Source of the DNA: a virus
DNA: 24,896 nt
IMG/VR virus record: IMGVR_UViG_3300046804_003567
Location: 1-24,896 of that record
Direction: 5' to 3' (one strand)
Shown: one piece after another, positions 1-7,232 of the stretch
How the letters are laid out: every line of letters starts with the position of its first letter
Position numbering within the stretch: position 1 is the stretch's first letter
The notes under the pieces: generated by a model
Databases searched by the model: none
Told to the model about the DNA's origin: nothing
The model's input: only the letters and a program-made list of their open reading frames with translations
Position numbers and translations under genes: made by a program

Positions 1-764
1 TTTTTTTCGTTTAAACCGTCGGCAAAAGTTCTATTTTCAAATCCAGGAAGCAACTGTTTTTTTATTTTAAATAAAAATTCTTTTAAAAAGAGTGAACTTA
101 AATTTAAAACTTTTGTTTTAGTAGTATGTGTTGAAATACTTGATGTGGAGAATACTAACTGATCTGGATTATTACTTGAATGGTAAGATGTTATACCACT
201 AAATCCTCTAGTGCAATTGTTAAATGTTGTACTTGTCTTATCTGAATATAATATAATTTCAGAATCTATTTGAATTATACCATTTTTTTCTGGAAATCCA
301 TAAGTTGATTCTACTGTTACTGATAAATCAGTAAAATTAACATCACTTTTTAAAAATGTTGTTGACTTAGATTCTGAAGAAAATTCTAAAATATCTCCAG
401 GAACAGCAGGTAAGACAAAAGATACTGATAACCCATCAGTTGCAAAATAATCAATATTTTTTGTTAACTTCAGTCCATTTTTATAAACAATAAGATCTTC
501 CGGAGAATAACCAGTCGAAATTACAAAATAATTTTCTGAAGACTGTGGTTTTATTGTTACGACACGGTTAAATAAACTATCATACAGTTTGTCAATTTTT
601 AAATACTGATCAATGTTTTGAAGAATATCTAAAGTTCCTCCCTGAGACTCAACTGAGTTATAATATTCTTTTAAAAACTCACTGACAAGAGGATATTCCT
701 CTTGCACAAAGTCTGGAAGTTGATTCTGTACGATTGAACTGATTTTAACTCGTGTATCTTTCAT
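1..764 (-). CDS. Baseplate wedge initiator-like protein (gp7-like), N-terminal part
   Basis: This gene starts with ATG at 764, one base after the gp6 stop, and runs off the left edge, so only the first 254 residues are visible. The N-terminus (MKDTRVKISSIVQNQLPDFV, then an acidic and aromatic stretch ending in LKEYY) and a later IDSEIILYSDK segment followed by a C-T-R-G-F-S-G turn look like the start of the large virion protein that follows gp6 in T4-like cyanophages. From memory that protein is usually annotated as the gp7 baseplate wedge initiator. Position directly after gp25 and gp6 supports a baseplate role. Because the C-terminus is missing, family length cannot be checked; another large baseplate or tail protein is possible. 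Confidence 0.6.
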   Translation of the reverse strand, partial: MKDTRVKISSIVQNQLPDFVQEEYPLVSEFLKEYYNSVESQGGTLDILQNIDQYLKIDKLYDSLFNRVVTIKPQSSENYFVISTGYSPEDLIVYKNGLKLTKNIDYFATDGLSVSFVLPAVPGDILEFSSESKSTTFLKSDVNFTDLSVTVESTYGFPEKNGIIQIDSEIILYSDKTSTTFNNCTRGFSGITSYHSSNNPDQLVFSTSSISTHTTKTKVLNLSSLFLKEFLFKIKKQLLPGFENRTFADGLNEK

Positions 765-765
765 G

Positions 766-2679
766 TTATTCTCTTATAATTACTCCGTTACTGTAACTTG
801 TAGTTTTTGTATAAGATGATCCTGCTGGATCATCTCCAGAAGAAATTCTATCTGGCAAAGTTTGTATTGACACATTATCAATACTTAAATTTAAATATAA
901 ATCTTGCAAACCTATAACATCGTTTGATTCTGGTATTGCAGATATTTCTATTATAGGTTCACCCCCACTTTCTTTAGATGTTCTAACAATGTTAATGGCA
1001 TTTAAGTAAATTTCTCCCTTTACATAATCAACTGAACCTGCATTTGAATCTACTATTCTATAAGATTGAGCAGAGTCTAGATAAAACAAGAAAATAGTTC
1101 CAGTTAAACCGTTTGATAGAGGTGAATCACTTAAATAAACAGTCTGAGCAATACCAGGAACGGTAAATCCAGAAGATTTGATGTTAAATCCATTAGGATT
1201 TTTTATATGAAATTGATTACCAAAACATATTTCATAAGTCGCTAAACTATTTAACACAGATTTTAAATCACGCCTCATTTCAACTTTTGTTATATTTGAA
1301 GTAATAGATTCGTGACTATCATCAATTAATTTTAAAAATTTGCTATATTTGAATCTAGCTCCATATCGATTTAACTCCGTTGATTTTGCATATTTGTTTA
1401 TATTTTGATAAACTACATTATTGATATACTCCGAAGATGGTGCGATGTTATTGTCGTAATAAATTGTTGAATTAATCTCAAGTATAAGATATTTTAAGTC
1501 TTTTATTTCTGGAATTATTCCAGCCACAGAATATTTTTTAAGTTTCTGTTTGATATTGTCTTTTACACCATTTGGAACAAAAAACCCATTTTGAGGTTTA
1601 ATTGTAATAAAAACTTTTCCATATTCTGGTGGATTTAAATCTTCCCCACCATATACGGAAATAGATTCTGCTTCAGGATAAATTTGTGAGACTATTGCTT
1701 CATAATCATTTGCTGTGACTGCTCTGTTCTGCGATGCATAAACCCTTGGGGCATATTTTTTGATAGAATCAATAGACTCTATCTCTTTACCACCACTTCC
1801 AGCAGTATTGGTGCTTATCAATGATATTTCACTTAAAACAATAAATCCATTATTGTCTACAATATTTCCACTAAAAACAAAAGATGATACTCCATTTGCA
1901 GACTCACCTTTAGTCACAACATACGAAATATCAACAATGTTTCCGCTGATCAATTTTCTACCAAAAATTCCATCACCAAATAAAAGTTCATATCTTTGAT
2001 CTTCTATTTCTTGAATAAAAAAGACTCTAGAATCTGCATTGATATTTAAAATATTATCTGATTGAATATATTTTTTTCTTGGACCGAGTTCGCCGTCACG
2101 AACCTCAACTCTAATTAAGGAAGAATCGACATCAGAATTGTTTAAAATATACTTTTGATTTGGATTTAATGAGTCAACAGTATATTTTTCTGTGATATAT
2201 GTACCTTCATATATGCTTATGTTACTAAATTCTGCAATTCCATTTATAACAGGAACTGTTATGTCATCAGGAATTGAAAAAACATAATTTTCTGATCCAA
2301 AAGATGACACCGAAGTAGCGACAATTCCTTTTTTCAGTGTCAATGCTACAGGTTTTTGTGGAGAAGAACTAGTTGAGGTATCAACAAAGAACGAAATATT
2401 AGCTCTTGATGCTATTTTAGATCTGGGAATATATCCAATGCTTCTTGCAATTGATACCACATTTTCTCTAAGAGTGGCACTATCAATAAAAACCTCATTG
2501 CTAACCATGTTAGCATTATATGAGGAAATATATGTATTATATGCAAGTATATCTAAGATTACTGATAGATTTGATCCTTCAAAATCGTAATCAGTAAAAT
2601 TTGAATTCGATCTAAGGTAATCCTTAATCGAAGTCTTAATTTGATCAAAATCTAGATTGGTAAAGTTAACTAGTGCCAT
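766..2679 (-). CDS. gp6: Baseplate wedge subunit gp6 (baseplate J-like)
   Basis: The product is 637 residues, close to T4 gp6 at about 660. It begins MALVNFTNLDFDQIKTSIKD and continues with a long beta-rich middle and the SQNRAVTANDYEAIV segment (about residue 316) typical of baseplate J/gp6 proteins. In T4, gp6 dimers form the ring that joins the wedges around the baseplate hub and remodel during sheath contraction. The start is 3 bases after the gp25 stop and the end is 1 base before the next ATG, so gp25, gp6 and the gp7-like gene form one late operon. Codon use is AT-rich, like the other structural genes here. Confidence 0.9.
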   Translation of the reverse strand: MALVNFTNLDFDQIKTSIKDYLRSNSNFTDYDFEGSNLSVILDILAYNTYISSYNANMVSNEVFIDSATLRENVVSIARSIGYIPRSKIASRANISFFVDTSTSSSPQKPVALTLKKGIVATSVSSFGSENYVFSIPDDITVPVINGIAEFSNISIYEGTYITEKYTVDSLNPNQKYILNNSDVDSSLIRVEVRDGELGPRKKYIQSDNILNINADSRVFFIQEIEDQRYELLFGDGIFGRKLISGNIVDISYVVTKGESANGVSSFVFSGNIVDNNGFIVLSEISLISTNTAGSGGKEIESIDSIKKYAPRVYASQNRAVTANDYEAIVSQIYPEAESISVYGGEDLNPPEYGKVFITIKPQNGFFVPNGVKDNIKQKLKKYSVAGIIPEIKDLKYLILEINSTIYYDNNIAPSSEYINNVVYQNINKYAKSTELNRYGARFKYSKFLKLIDDSHESITSNITKVEMRRDLKSVLNSLATYEICFGNQFHIKNPNGFNIKSSGFTVPGIAQTVYLSDSPLSNGLTGTIFLFYLDSAQSYRIVDSNAGSVDYVKGEIYLNAINIVRTSKESGGEPIIEISAIPESNDVIGLQDLYLNLSIDNVSIQTLPDRISSGDDPAGSSYTKTTSYSNGVIIRE

Positions 2680-2682
2680 TTA

Positions 2683-3084
2683 TTATCGTGTTGGTTGTAA
2701 TGCAAATGATAACTGTTGAGGAGATACATCAATACCAACTATGTAATATTTAATAGTTACATTAAATTCATAATTATCATAATTTGGAGTAACATTAACC
2801 TCTATTAAATTTACTCTGGGTTCATAATTTCGAATTGAAGATTCAATTTGATCTTTTACTATAGAAGCACTGATATCATCAATGTTTTCAAATAGAGACT
2901 GATTTACATTAGAACCTAAATTTGGTTCAAAAAACCTTTCTCCAGGTTGAGTTGCTATTAGATTACGAACAGATCGAGAAATAGCATTTTCATTTTTAAT
3001 CGCAATCAAATCATAGTTCAGGGGATTAACCTGAAAGGATAAACTAATATCTTTAAATGACTTGCTTATCCTTTCAGAAGGCAT
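2683..3084 (-). CDS. gp25: Baseplate wedge subunit gp25
   Basis: The product is 133 residues, the usual size for gp25-like proteins, which are also called lysozyme-like baseplate proteins without shown lytic activity. The RNLIATQPGERFFEPNLGSN segment (about residues 41-60) is the hallmark: the P-G-E-R-x-F-x-P-x-x-G core of the gp25/GPW family. gp25 lies at the wedge-sheath interface and helps start sheath assembly. A T4-type late promoter octamer lies 23 bp upstream and overlaps the stop codon of the previous gene. gp6 follows after 3 bp. The only ATG in good context is at 3084. Confidence 0.92.
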   Translation of the reverse strand: MPSERISKSFKDISLSFQVNPLNYDLIAIKNENAISRSVRNLIATQPGERFFEPNLGSNVNQSLFENIDDISASIVKDQIESSIRNYEPRVNLIEVNVTPNYDNYEFNVTIKYYIVGIDVSPQQLSFALQPTR

Positions 3085-3106
3085 GAAAAAAGTAATAATT
3101 CTATCT

Positions 3107-3114
3107 TATTTATC
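3107..3114 (-). promoter_or_regulatory. Late promoter octamer GATAAATA upstream of gp25
   Basis: The minus strand reads GATAAATA, one mismatch from the T4 late promoter TATAAATA and matching the NATAAATA form used for T4-like cyanophages. It lies 23 bp upstream of the gp25 ATG and shares bases with the TGA of the preceding gene (TGATAAATA). Confidence 0.7.
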
Positions 3115-3367
3115 ACTGATTTTTGGTTTCATAAAGGGGTTCTGTGCCATATTCCCAGTCATCGTAGTCAGAATCATTGCGAATTTTTGAGTGAATTTCA
3201 TTTTGGTGGTAAAAATCATGCTTTTTGGGTGTCAAATCATCACTTGCGATTTCACGAAGCATTTTTTGCTTAGTAATTTTGGTTTCCCACCCATATTCAC
3301 TTGACAAATACTCTGTTCCCCACTCATTTTTCATGAAATTTTGGTCTTTATCGACTTTTTTGGTCAT
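3113..3367 (-). CDS. Small charged conserved hypothetical protein
   Basis: The product is 84 residues, polar and charged, with many Asp, Glu, Lys and Tyr and no membrane segment. It starts MTKKVDKDQNFMKNEWGTEY and ends with a Trp/Tyr/Asp-rich tail (DYDDWEYGTEPLYETKNQ). I do not recognise a domain. It lies directly before gp25 in the late operon and its TGA overlaps the gp25 late promoter. A GGAG ribosome-binding site lies 6 bases before the ATG, next to a small inverted repeat. Late position suggests a virion or assembly role, but nothing in the sequence proves it. Confidence 0.75.
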   Translation of the reverse strand: MTKKVDKDQNFMKNEWGTEYLSSEYGWETKITKQKMLREIASDDLTPKKHDFYHQNEIHSKIRNDSDYDDWEYGTEPLYETKNQ

Positions 3368-3376
3368 TTTTTGCTC

Positions 3377-3393
3377 CTGATTTGTTAAATCAG
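3377..3393 (-). promoter_or_regulatory. Inverted repeat at the ribosome-binding site of the 3113-3367 gene
   Basis: The minus strand has CTGATTT-AAC-AAATCAG, a perfect 7-bp stem whose 3' arm runs into the GGAG ribosome-binding site. No T-run follows on this strand, so it is unlikely to be a terminator. It could tune initiation of the downstream gene. Confidence 0.35.
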
Positions 3394-3399
3394 AACTTT

Positions 3400-4017
3400 T
3401 TACGGGGTTCTATCCCGTGAGTCAATAAAGAATCCCCTTCTCAGGTAATCTTTATCTTCAATAAATGTAAAGTCTTCTATTTTTTGTGGTCTATCACCTT
3501 TCCAGACAGGAATTGCAACAGAATTGTTATAACGAAAATCTGGATTTTGTCTAAAATGTACTTCAATTAGGTTATTGCCAATGAATTCGCAGTTAATCCA
3601 GTCATAGGTTCCCCTTAAATTATTTAAAATGTCTGGGAATTGTACTTCTTTGTCAATTTTAGACCATTTTTTCCATTTATACAATGGATCATCAATATCT
3701 CTTTCTCCCAAAACAACTAATTTTGACTTTTTTTGATAAAAATCTACACTTATATGATCTCCTTCAAATATTTCGCACCAAAATTCGGATGGGTGAAAGT
3801 GATCGGTATTATCTTCAATCCACTCTATACGAGAAAATCGTCCCATTCCAAGTAAATTAATACATGGACGGACGATATAATATCCTGGTTGTGGAACAGA
3901 ACACCCTACAGGTCCACACAAGTGTCCCAGAAAGCGATTTAGAATTAGTTTGTTATAAACCCAAAGATCTTCTAAGTGAATCGAATTCCATTCGTCTGTT
4001 GGGTCTGTGTAATACAT
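3400..4017 (-). CDS. Conserved cyanophage hypothetical protein, 205 aa
   Basis: The product is 205 residues, rich in Trp, Tyr, Cys and Asp. It begins MYYTDPTDEWNSIHLEDLWV and has the segments GMGRFSRIEWIEDNTDHFHP and EFWCEIFEGDHISVDF in the middle. It is soluble, with no signal or membrane segment. From memory, close relatives occur at this position in many T4-like cyanophages, but I know no assigned function. The start overlaps the previous gene by 46 bp in another frame, a long overlap for this genome. The ATG at 4017 keeps the conserved-looking N-terminus, so the overlap is probably real. It ends 33 bp before the next gene of the late operon. Confidence 0.75.
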   Translation of the reverse strand: MYYTDPTDEWNSIHLEDLWVYNKLILNRFLGHLCGPVGCSVPQPGYYIVRPCINLLGMGRFSRIEWIEDNTDHFHPSEFWCEIFEGDHISVDFYQKKSKLVVLGERDIDDPLYKWKKWSKIDKEVQFPDILNNLRGTYDWINCEFIGNNLIEVHFRQNPDFRYNNSVAIPVWKGDRPQKIEDFTFIEDKDYLRRGFFIDSRDRTP

Positions 4018-4223
4018 GTATTAAATCCTGATACATGATTTCGATGAAGAGTTGCGTTCTTTTGAATTCTAATATCGGAATTCTTAAAGGTCCAACATTC
4101 TCCATTACTATCTAGAAAAACAACCCACTCAAGATCATGTTCTTGAGATCGATCAATTACAAAAAAAGCCCAACCTTTACCCTTTGGAGTAAAGACTGGG
4201 ATTTGAGGGTTAAGTTGAATCAC
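3972..4223 (-). CDS. Conserved hypothetical protein, GTG start
   Basis: The product is 83 residues: MIQLNPQIPVFTPKGKGWAF, then a hydrophobic beta-like segment ending in WVVFLDSNGECWTFKNSDIR. It looks like a small beta-barrel-like protein; I do not recognise a family with a known function. The start is GTG at 4223, which overlaps the upstream TGA as GTGA, a translational-coupling junction. The C-terminal 15 residues overlap the start of the next gene in another frame and have low-complexity Gln/Thr content, so the end may be a recent extension past an older stop. Confidence 0.7.
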   Translation of the reverse strand: MIQLNPQIPVFTPKGKGWAFFVIDRSQEHDLEWVVFLDSNGECWTFKNSDIRIQKNATLHRNHVSGFNTCITQTQQTNGIRFT

Positions 4224-4360
4224 CTACCTTGACCGCGATACTTTTTCTTTCGTCCGTTACGAGAGGTTGCACTCAATAGTGTGCGAGGAGAACGCCCTTG
4301 ACGGGTTTTCTTTGGTGCTCCTGGTTCAAAAATAGTCTTATTAGATCCACCCTTTGCCAT
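4220..4360 (-). CDS. Small basic conserved protein, 46 aa
   Basis: The product is 46 residues and strongly basic: MAKGGSNKTIFEPGAPKKTR, then QGRSPRTLL and a C-terminal NGRKKKYRGQGR. Such a composition fits nucleic-acid or head-interior binding, but no function is known to me. I recall near-identical small proteins in other T4-like cyanophages next to the same neighbours. The stop overlaps the GTG of the next gene (GTGA), and the gene follows the 4361-4513 gene directly. Confidence 0.75.
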   Translation of the reverse strand: MAKGGSNKTIFEPGAPKKTRQGRSPRTLLSATSRNGRKKKYRGQGR

Positions 4361-4513
4361 TTAGATTTCCTCCATTTCAATTAAATTAGGATCAATATCT
4401 TCTCCAGAGAAATAATCCTCAGAGAGATCTTGTAGAATCTCACTACACTCTTCCATAGTGAGATTCATGTAAATTTTACGCCCTTTATATAAAAGATTGT
4501 AGTGTTTTTCCAT
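4361..4513 (-). CDS. Small acidic conserved protein, 50 aa
   Basis: The product is 50 residues: MEKHYNLLYKGRKIYMNLTM, followed by an acidic half with EECSEILQDLSEDYF and ending in LIEMEEI. The second half is a likely amphipathic helix. The start codon overlaps the stop of the glycosyltransferase-like gene as TAATG, so the two are translationally coupled. No function is recognised. The pairing with the following basic 46-residue protein is constant here and may be conserved in related phages. Confidence 0.75.
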   Translation of the reverse strand: MEKHYNLLYKGRKIYMNLTMEECSEILQDLSEDYFSGEDIDPNLIEMEEI

Positions 4514-5280
4514 TAGATTACGCGAGTTTTTTCATGACCTACTCTAATCCGAGGATCGCACCAGATTTCAAAGCCTTCTTCTTTTGCATCAAGACAGAAA
4601 GAAACATCCTCTCCACACATATCTTGAACTTTACCAGACTCAAAGACTTGCATCTTCGGAGCAAACCAAGGATACTCAAGATTCTCAAAGACACCCTTCT
4701 TAATCAGAACCCAACCAAATCCAGTGTAATCAACAGTAAATGGTTTCCGACGCTTTGAGATAGACTCAACGGTTTCATGATTCATTACTCCACCGTTCTT
4801 ACGGAAATCATCCTCTTCCAACCAGTGTGCGACAGAGGTTGTGTGACCATCCTCAGTTGCATACCATCCTGCAACAATTTCCTTCTCTTCACCTTCCTCA
4901 TTGAGAGCAAGATCACAGAGTTGCCAGAATTTGTTAGTGTCAAAAACAATATCACTATCAATCCAAAGTTGATAATCATATTGTAGTTTTCCATCCCAAG
5001 GAATTTGCTTCGGACCTCTGAGAACATTTGCACCGAGTACTTTACAGCGAGCAAAGTTTACCATCGATGAGTAATCCTGAGAAATCTGAATACTCATTCC
5101 ATTCTGAACCATGTCAAAACAAAGTTGTACAAATGCTTTCAGAAAAATAAAAGAACATCCTCGACCAGGGAGACAAAAAACAATTGACTTCCCTTTCATT
5201 CTCTCTTTAATTGCATCAATATCCCATTCTTGTTCTTTGGGTTTTGGTGCATTTGCTTTAACTGTGAATCCTTTTGCCAT
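4513..5280 (-). CDS. GT-A-like glycosyltransferase
   Basis: The product is 255 residues. A Rossmann-like beginning (GKSIVFCLPGRGCSFIF, about residues 30-46) is followed by LWIDSDIVF (about 105-113), whose D-S-D fits the DxD metal and sugar-nucleotide site of GT-A glycosyltransferases. A C-terminal CGEDVSFCLDAKEEGFEIWC segment (about 223-242) resembles the acidic 'ED' motif region and acceptor side of such enzymes. Substrate is unknown; it could modify a virion protein, host surface or DNA. It has its own TTGACA/TAAAAT promoter and a GAAGG ribosome-binding site, and leads a run of late-region genes. The fold call is from motifs only. Confidence 0.65.
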   Translation of the reverse strand: MAKGFTVKANAPKPKEQEWDIDAIKERMKGKSIVFCLPGRGCSFIFLKAFVQLCFDMVQNGMSIQISQDYSSMVNFARCKVLGANVLRGPKQIPWDGKLQYDYQLWIDSDIVFDTNKFWQLCDLALNEEGEEKEIVAGWYATEDGHTTSVAHWLEEDDFRKNGGVMNHETVESISKRRKPFTVDYTGFGWVLIKKGVFENLEYPWFAPKMQVFESGKVQDMCGEDVSFCLDAKEEGFEIWCDPRIRVGHEKTRVI

Positions 5281-5303
5281 AAGTAAAAATAACCTTCAGA
5301 TCA

Positions 5304-5333
5304 ATTTTATCAGTCTATATATGCTTTTGTCAA
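5304..5333 (-). promoter_or_regulatory. Sigma70-type promoter before the glycosyltransferase-like gene
   Basis: The minus strand has TTGACA (5328-5333), an 18-bp spacer and TAAAAT (5304-5309), 24 bp upstream of the ATG at 5280. No dyad of the 22-bp family is present. Confidence 0.65.
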
Positions 5334-5524
5334 TGCGAAGAATTCAATAATACTTCCTTATTCAAACAAAGTTCTTCATAACTTAAATCATCCTTTGTAA
5401 GGTCCAAATCAAGAAGATCAACCATTCTGTGCATCATTTCCCAGGTCTCAGAAAACTTATTCTCTGATAAACTGTGATAGACGCACCGACCCTTTGCGTA
5501 TATGTGATAAACCTTTTCAGTCAT
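5330..5524 (-). CDS. Conserved hypothetical protein, 64 aa
   Basis: The product is 64 residues beginning MTEKVYHIYAKGRCVYHSLS, with an acidic middle (LLDLDLTKDDLSYEEL) and LNKEVLLNSSH at the end. It is soluble and probably alpha/beta. From memory, similar proteins sit at this position in other cyanomyoviruses; the function is unknown. Its last codons overlap the -35 of the next promoter. It starts 32 bp after the upstream small membrane protein gene. Confidence 0.75.
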   Translation of the reverse strand: MTEKVYHIYAKGRCVYHSLSENKFSETWEMMHRMVDLLDLDLTKDDLSYEELCLNKEVLLNSSH

Positions 5525-5556
5525 AAAAATATTTCCGGAATTTTTTCAGTCTCTTT

Positions 5557-5700
5557 TTAGTTTGTAGCCGCATTATATATCAGAACTATCAAAAATCCAA
5601 CGGGGAGGAATACAATTTTTCCCATTGTCTTTGGATATCTGATCATCCACCCCGCAAGAATAACTCTCCAGAAATTCCAGTATGGCGTAGATCTTCTCAT
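5557..5700 (-). CDS. Small membrane protein, 47 aa
   Basis: The product is 47 residues: a basic, aromatic N-terminus (MRRSTPYWNFWRVILAGWMI) and one hydrophobic segment near the C-terminus (IVFLPVGFLIVLIYN). This predicts a single membrane-spanning helix. The ATG at 5700 overlaps the upstream TGA as ATGA, which favours it over the longer in-frame start at 5742. Function unknown; a role in lysis or membrane remodelling is only a guess. Confidence 0.75.
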   Translation of the reverse strand: MRRSTPYWNFWRVILAGWMIRYPKTMGKIVFLPVGFLIVLIYNAATN

Positions 5701-5813
5701 TTTTTCTTTTTGCGTTTTCTCGAAGCATTCTTTTGGGCACAAGTTCTTCCCGCACCTTTTGCTTTGTTCTTATTAGGGCGACTTTTACCGTTCTTATGAA
5801 TCCATCCAAACAT
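5697..5813 (-). CDS. Small very basic protein, 38 aa
   Basis: The product is 38 residues: MFGWIHKNGKSRPNKNKAKG, then AGRTCAQKNASRKRKKKK. It is almost entirely basic after the first six residues. A strong GGAGG ribosome-binding site lies 8 bases before the ATG, and a late-promoter-like TATAAGTA lies about 35 bp upstream. The stop overlaps the next start (ATGA). The composition suggests nucleic-acid binding; I do not recognise a function. Confidence 0.75.
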   Translation of the reverse strand: MFGWIHKNGKSRPNKNKAKGAGRTCAQKNASRKRKKKK

Positions 5814-5847
5814 TTGAAATACCTCCGGAAAATTTTTATGCGTTTGA

Positions 5848-5855
5848 TACTTATA
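5848..5855 (-). promoter_or_regulatory. Late-promoter-like octamer TATAAGTA
   Basis: The minus strand reads TATAAGTA, one mismatch from T4 late consensus, 35 bp upstream of the basic 38-residue gene that begins the late block 5813-1. Confidence 0.5.
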
Positions 5856-5900
5856 GGTCGATTTGTCACCTCTGTAGGTTAGGGTAGTTTGCTTTTTTTA

Positions 5901-5928
5901 ATAAGGGGGGGGCGCAACGCCCGCTTAT
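5901..5928. other. GC-rich hairpin in an AT-rich intergenic region
   Basis: ATAAG and CTTAT arms flank GGGCG-CAA-CGCCC with an asymmetric run of Gs (eight Gs in a row). No T-run follows on either strand in the right place, so it is not a typical intrinsic terminator. It would lie in the 5' leader of transcripts from the 6018-6046 promoter. The remaining sequence of the 5814-6098 gap is AT-rich and without a gene. Confidence 0.45.
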
Positions 5929-6017
5929 AATAATAACAAACAACATAAAATCGCTGCTAATTCACTATACTGTCAAATCACGAATGTCGATATAAAGAAT
6001 TAACAACTCACAAAGTA

Positions 6018-6046
6018 ATTATAATACCTAACTGTTTAACAAACAA
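6018..6046 (-). promoter_or_regulatory. Promoter candidate TTGTTT-17-TATAAT
   Basis: The minus strand has a perfect TATAAT (6018-6023) 17 bp from TTGTTT (6041-6046), about 200 bp upstream of the 5813 gene. A GC-rich inverted repeat (6058-6086) lies just upstream. Confidence 0.45.
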
Positions 6047-6057
6047 AATACTTAAGA

Positions 6058-6086
6058 ACGGGGAGAAAGAATAACTAACTCCCCGT
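6058..6086 (-). terminator. Probable intrinsic terminator after the 6859-6099 operon
   Basis: A perfect 8-bp stem ACGGGGAG/CTCCCCGT with a 13-base loop lies just after the stop of the 6099-6239 gene. On the minus strand TTCTTAAGTATTTT follows, a weak T-run, so termination may be partial. Confidence 0.6.
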
Positions 6087-6098
6087 CCCAGTTTACTA

Positions 6099-6239
6099 TC
6101 AGAACTCGATGGTATCTGCAGTGGGTTCGTTCACACTCTCCCCTGCAATCTCTTCACTCACGATAACATCCAGAATGGACAGAATCTCATCACCAGTGTT
6201 ACCTTGAGCAAGCAGAGAGAACATCATCGACTTAGACAT
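6099..6239 (-). CDS. Small acidic protein, 46 aa
   Basis: The product is 46 residues: MSKSMMFSLLAQGNTGDEIL, then SILDVIVSEEI and an acidic C-terminus ending in TADTIEF. It is probably helical and soluble. The start is preceded by GGTGATT directly before ATG, the initiation context seen at many genes here. It is the last gene of its operon and is followed by a probable terminator. No known function. Confidence 0.65.
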   Translation of the reverse strand: MSKSMMFSLLAQGNTGDEILSILDVIVSEEIAGESVNEPTADTIEF

Positions 6240-6314
6240 AATCACCAAGAAAGAATAAAGAACTGTTGTGGTGTTAGTTTATAGTCATAACCCAGGACTG
6301 TTTGTGATACTAAC

Positions 6315-6506
6315 TCAGCGAACTTGTGTCACAAAGTTAGTGCCACTGCTACGGTTAGTTCTACAACGATTCCCCTTGGTTTGTGTCATCACTAGGTGAG
6401 ACTTACGGGGTTTCACTGTTGCTAACCGTGTCACCTTAACCTTACCTTGAACCTCAGCAATCACGAGATCCAGTGTAGACAACGAAGCAAACTCAGAGAC
6501 GGTCAT
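6315..6506 (-). CDS. Small basic protein, 63 aa
   Basis: The product is 63 residues: MTVSEFASLSTLDLVIAEVQ followed by a basic half (GKVKVTRLATVKPRKSHL, then repeated Arg/Asn/Ser/Thr). I chose the ATG at 6506, in the recurring GTGATTATG context, over an in-frame codon two residues earlier. The N-terminal 20 residues resemble the length and helix pattern of the next gene's product (hydrophobic helix then polar tail), but I do not claim homology. No known function. Confidence 0.6.
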   Translation of the reverse strand: MTVSEFASLSTLDLVIAEVQGKVKVTRLATVKPRKSHLVMTQTKGNRCRTNRSSGTNFVTQVR

Positions 6507-6541
6507 AATCACGAAGAAGTGTGTTGGTGAGTGATAACAAT

Positions 6542-6859
6542 TCAGTTAAGAATCATACCCTCAGTGAACGGAACTGTTTGGACAGTATCATTCACAAACC
6601 ACTCGAAGTCTTTCTGATAAACACGAGCACCATTTCCATGCTCTTGGAGAATAGCATTGAGACGCGACTTGGTGGTGTTTGTATAATACCCACAAGTGTA
6701 AAGTTCAATGAATGTATCACCAATAGTGGCAATGTGATTCCCGTGCAGATACACATAAGACGCATCTCTTTCGGGAGAATAAGTAACAGAAGTGTTGCTA
6801 TTCTTCCAGTCGATGCACTTATTGATAGCGGTATTCATCTGCTTTTCGATGATACGCAT
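6542..6859 (-). CDS. Conserved cyanophage hypothetical protein, 105 aa
   Basis: The product is 105 residues starting MRIIEKQMNTAINKCIDWKN, with YVYLHGNHIATIGDTFIELY in the middle and NTTKSRLNAIL later. From memory, proteins with the same N-terminus, the Y-L-H-G-N core and the T-T-K-S-R-L-N-A segment occur in many T4-like cyanophages, often in several copies; the function is unknown. I start it at 6859 because M-R-I-I-E-K-Q is the usual beginning as I remember it; 20 further in-frame residues upstream would read into the promoter. It is driven by the dyad promoter at 6911-6967. Confidence 0.75.
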   Translation of the reverse strand: MRIIEKQMNTAINKCIDWKNSNTSVTYSPERDASYVYLHGNHIATIGDTFIELYTCGYYTNTTKSRLNAILQEHGNGARVYQKDFEWFVNDTVQTVPFTEGMILN

Positions 6860-6910
6860 TGCAGGAAAGTGTCGGTGGGTTTGTGTGGTTGATCTCTCTT
6901 CCACCCTTAT

Positions 6911-6967
6911 AGAATACACGATTTTGGATCCTGTGCTCTTTTATTGTGCCACTTTAACTTGTGTCAC
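6911..6967 (-). promoter_or_regulatory. Dyad promoter D1 (for 6859-6099 operon)
   Basis: The -10 is TATTCT (6911-6916). The dyad GTGACACAA-GTTA-AAGTGGCAC occupies 6946-6967, 29 bp upstream of the -10. No TTGACA-like -35. The sequence CCAAAATCGTG before the -10 is shared with D2 and D4. The rest of the 6860-6990 gap holds no gene. Confidence 0.6.
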
Positions 6968-6990
6968 ATGGTATAAACAATCGGAGCAAC

Positions 6991-7164
6991 TCACCATCTG
7001 TCAGGTACACTTAGGTCTTCAACATAAGCATCACACTTCTCTGCAGGTTCCAACTTGAATAACTTCTCCCAATCAATCTGATGTGGGTCGAAGTCACCGA
7101 ACACTGATAGATCCAGAGTGATCCTATAACGCTGCTTCTGTGCTTGACTGTATGCTACTGACAT
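6991..7164 (-). CDS. Small hypothetical protein, 57 aa
   Basis: The product is 57 residues: MSVAYSQAQKQRYRITLDLS, then VFGDFDPHQIDWEKLFKLEP and an acidic end with DLSVPDRW. It is soluble. The ATG at 7164 sits in a GGAG context and about 30 bp after a strong TTGACA/TATAGT promoter, so a longer reading from 7221 would cover the promoter and is unlikely. It is a monocistronic unit between the 33-bp repeat region and the D1 promoter. From memory, short proteins with F-D-P-x-x-I-D-W-E-K-L-F-x-L-E-P are frequent in cyanophages; the function is unknown. Confidence 0.7.
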   Translation of the reverse strand: MSVAYSQAQKQRYRITLDLSVFGDFDPHQIDWEKLFKLEPAEKCDAYVEDLSVPDRW

Positions 7165-7192
7165 AAGTGCGCTCCGTTGGTGTATGTGAAAC

Positions 7193-7221
7193 ACTATAAG
7201 ATGCCTGTGAGAACTTGTCAA
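7193..7221 (-). promoter_or_regulatory. Strong sigma70-type promoter TTGACA-17-TATAGT
   Basis: The minus strand has TTGACA (7216-7221), a 17-bp spacer and TATAGT (7193-7198), upstream of the 7164 ATG. No dyad of the 22-bp family is present. This fits an early phage promoter read by the host polymerase. Confidence 0.75.
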
Positions 7222-7232
7222 GTCCTGTGGGG

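Noticed and set aside
1760-1999. Plus-strand ORF inside gp6 and many others on the plus strand
   Set aside because: All plus-strand frames lie opposite strong minus-strand genes, lack ribosome-binding sites and have shadow-like composition.
5573-5869. 98-residue minus-strand ORF
   Set aside because: It overlaps two better supported small genes (5557-5700, 5697-5813) that have a GGAGG site and an ATGA junction.
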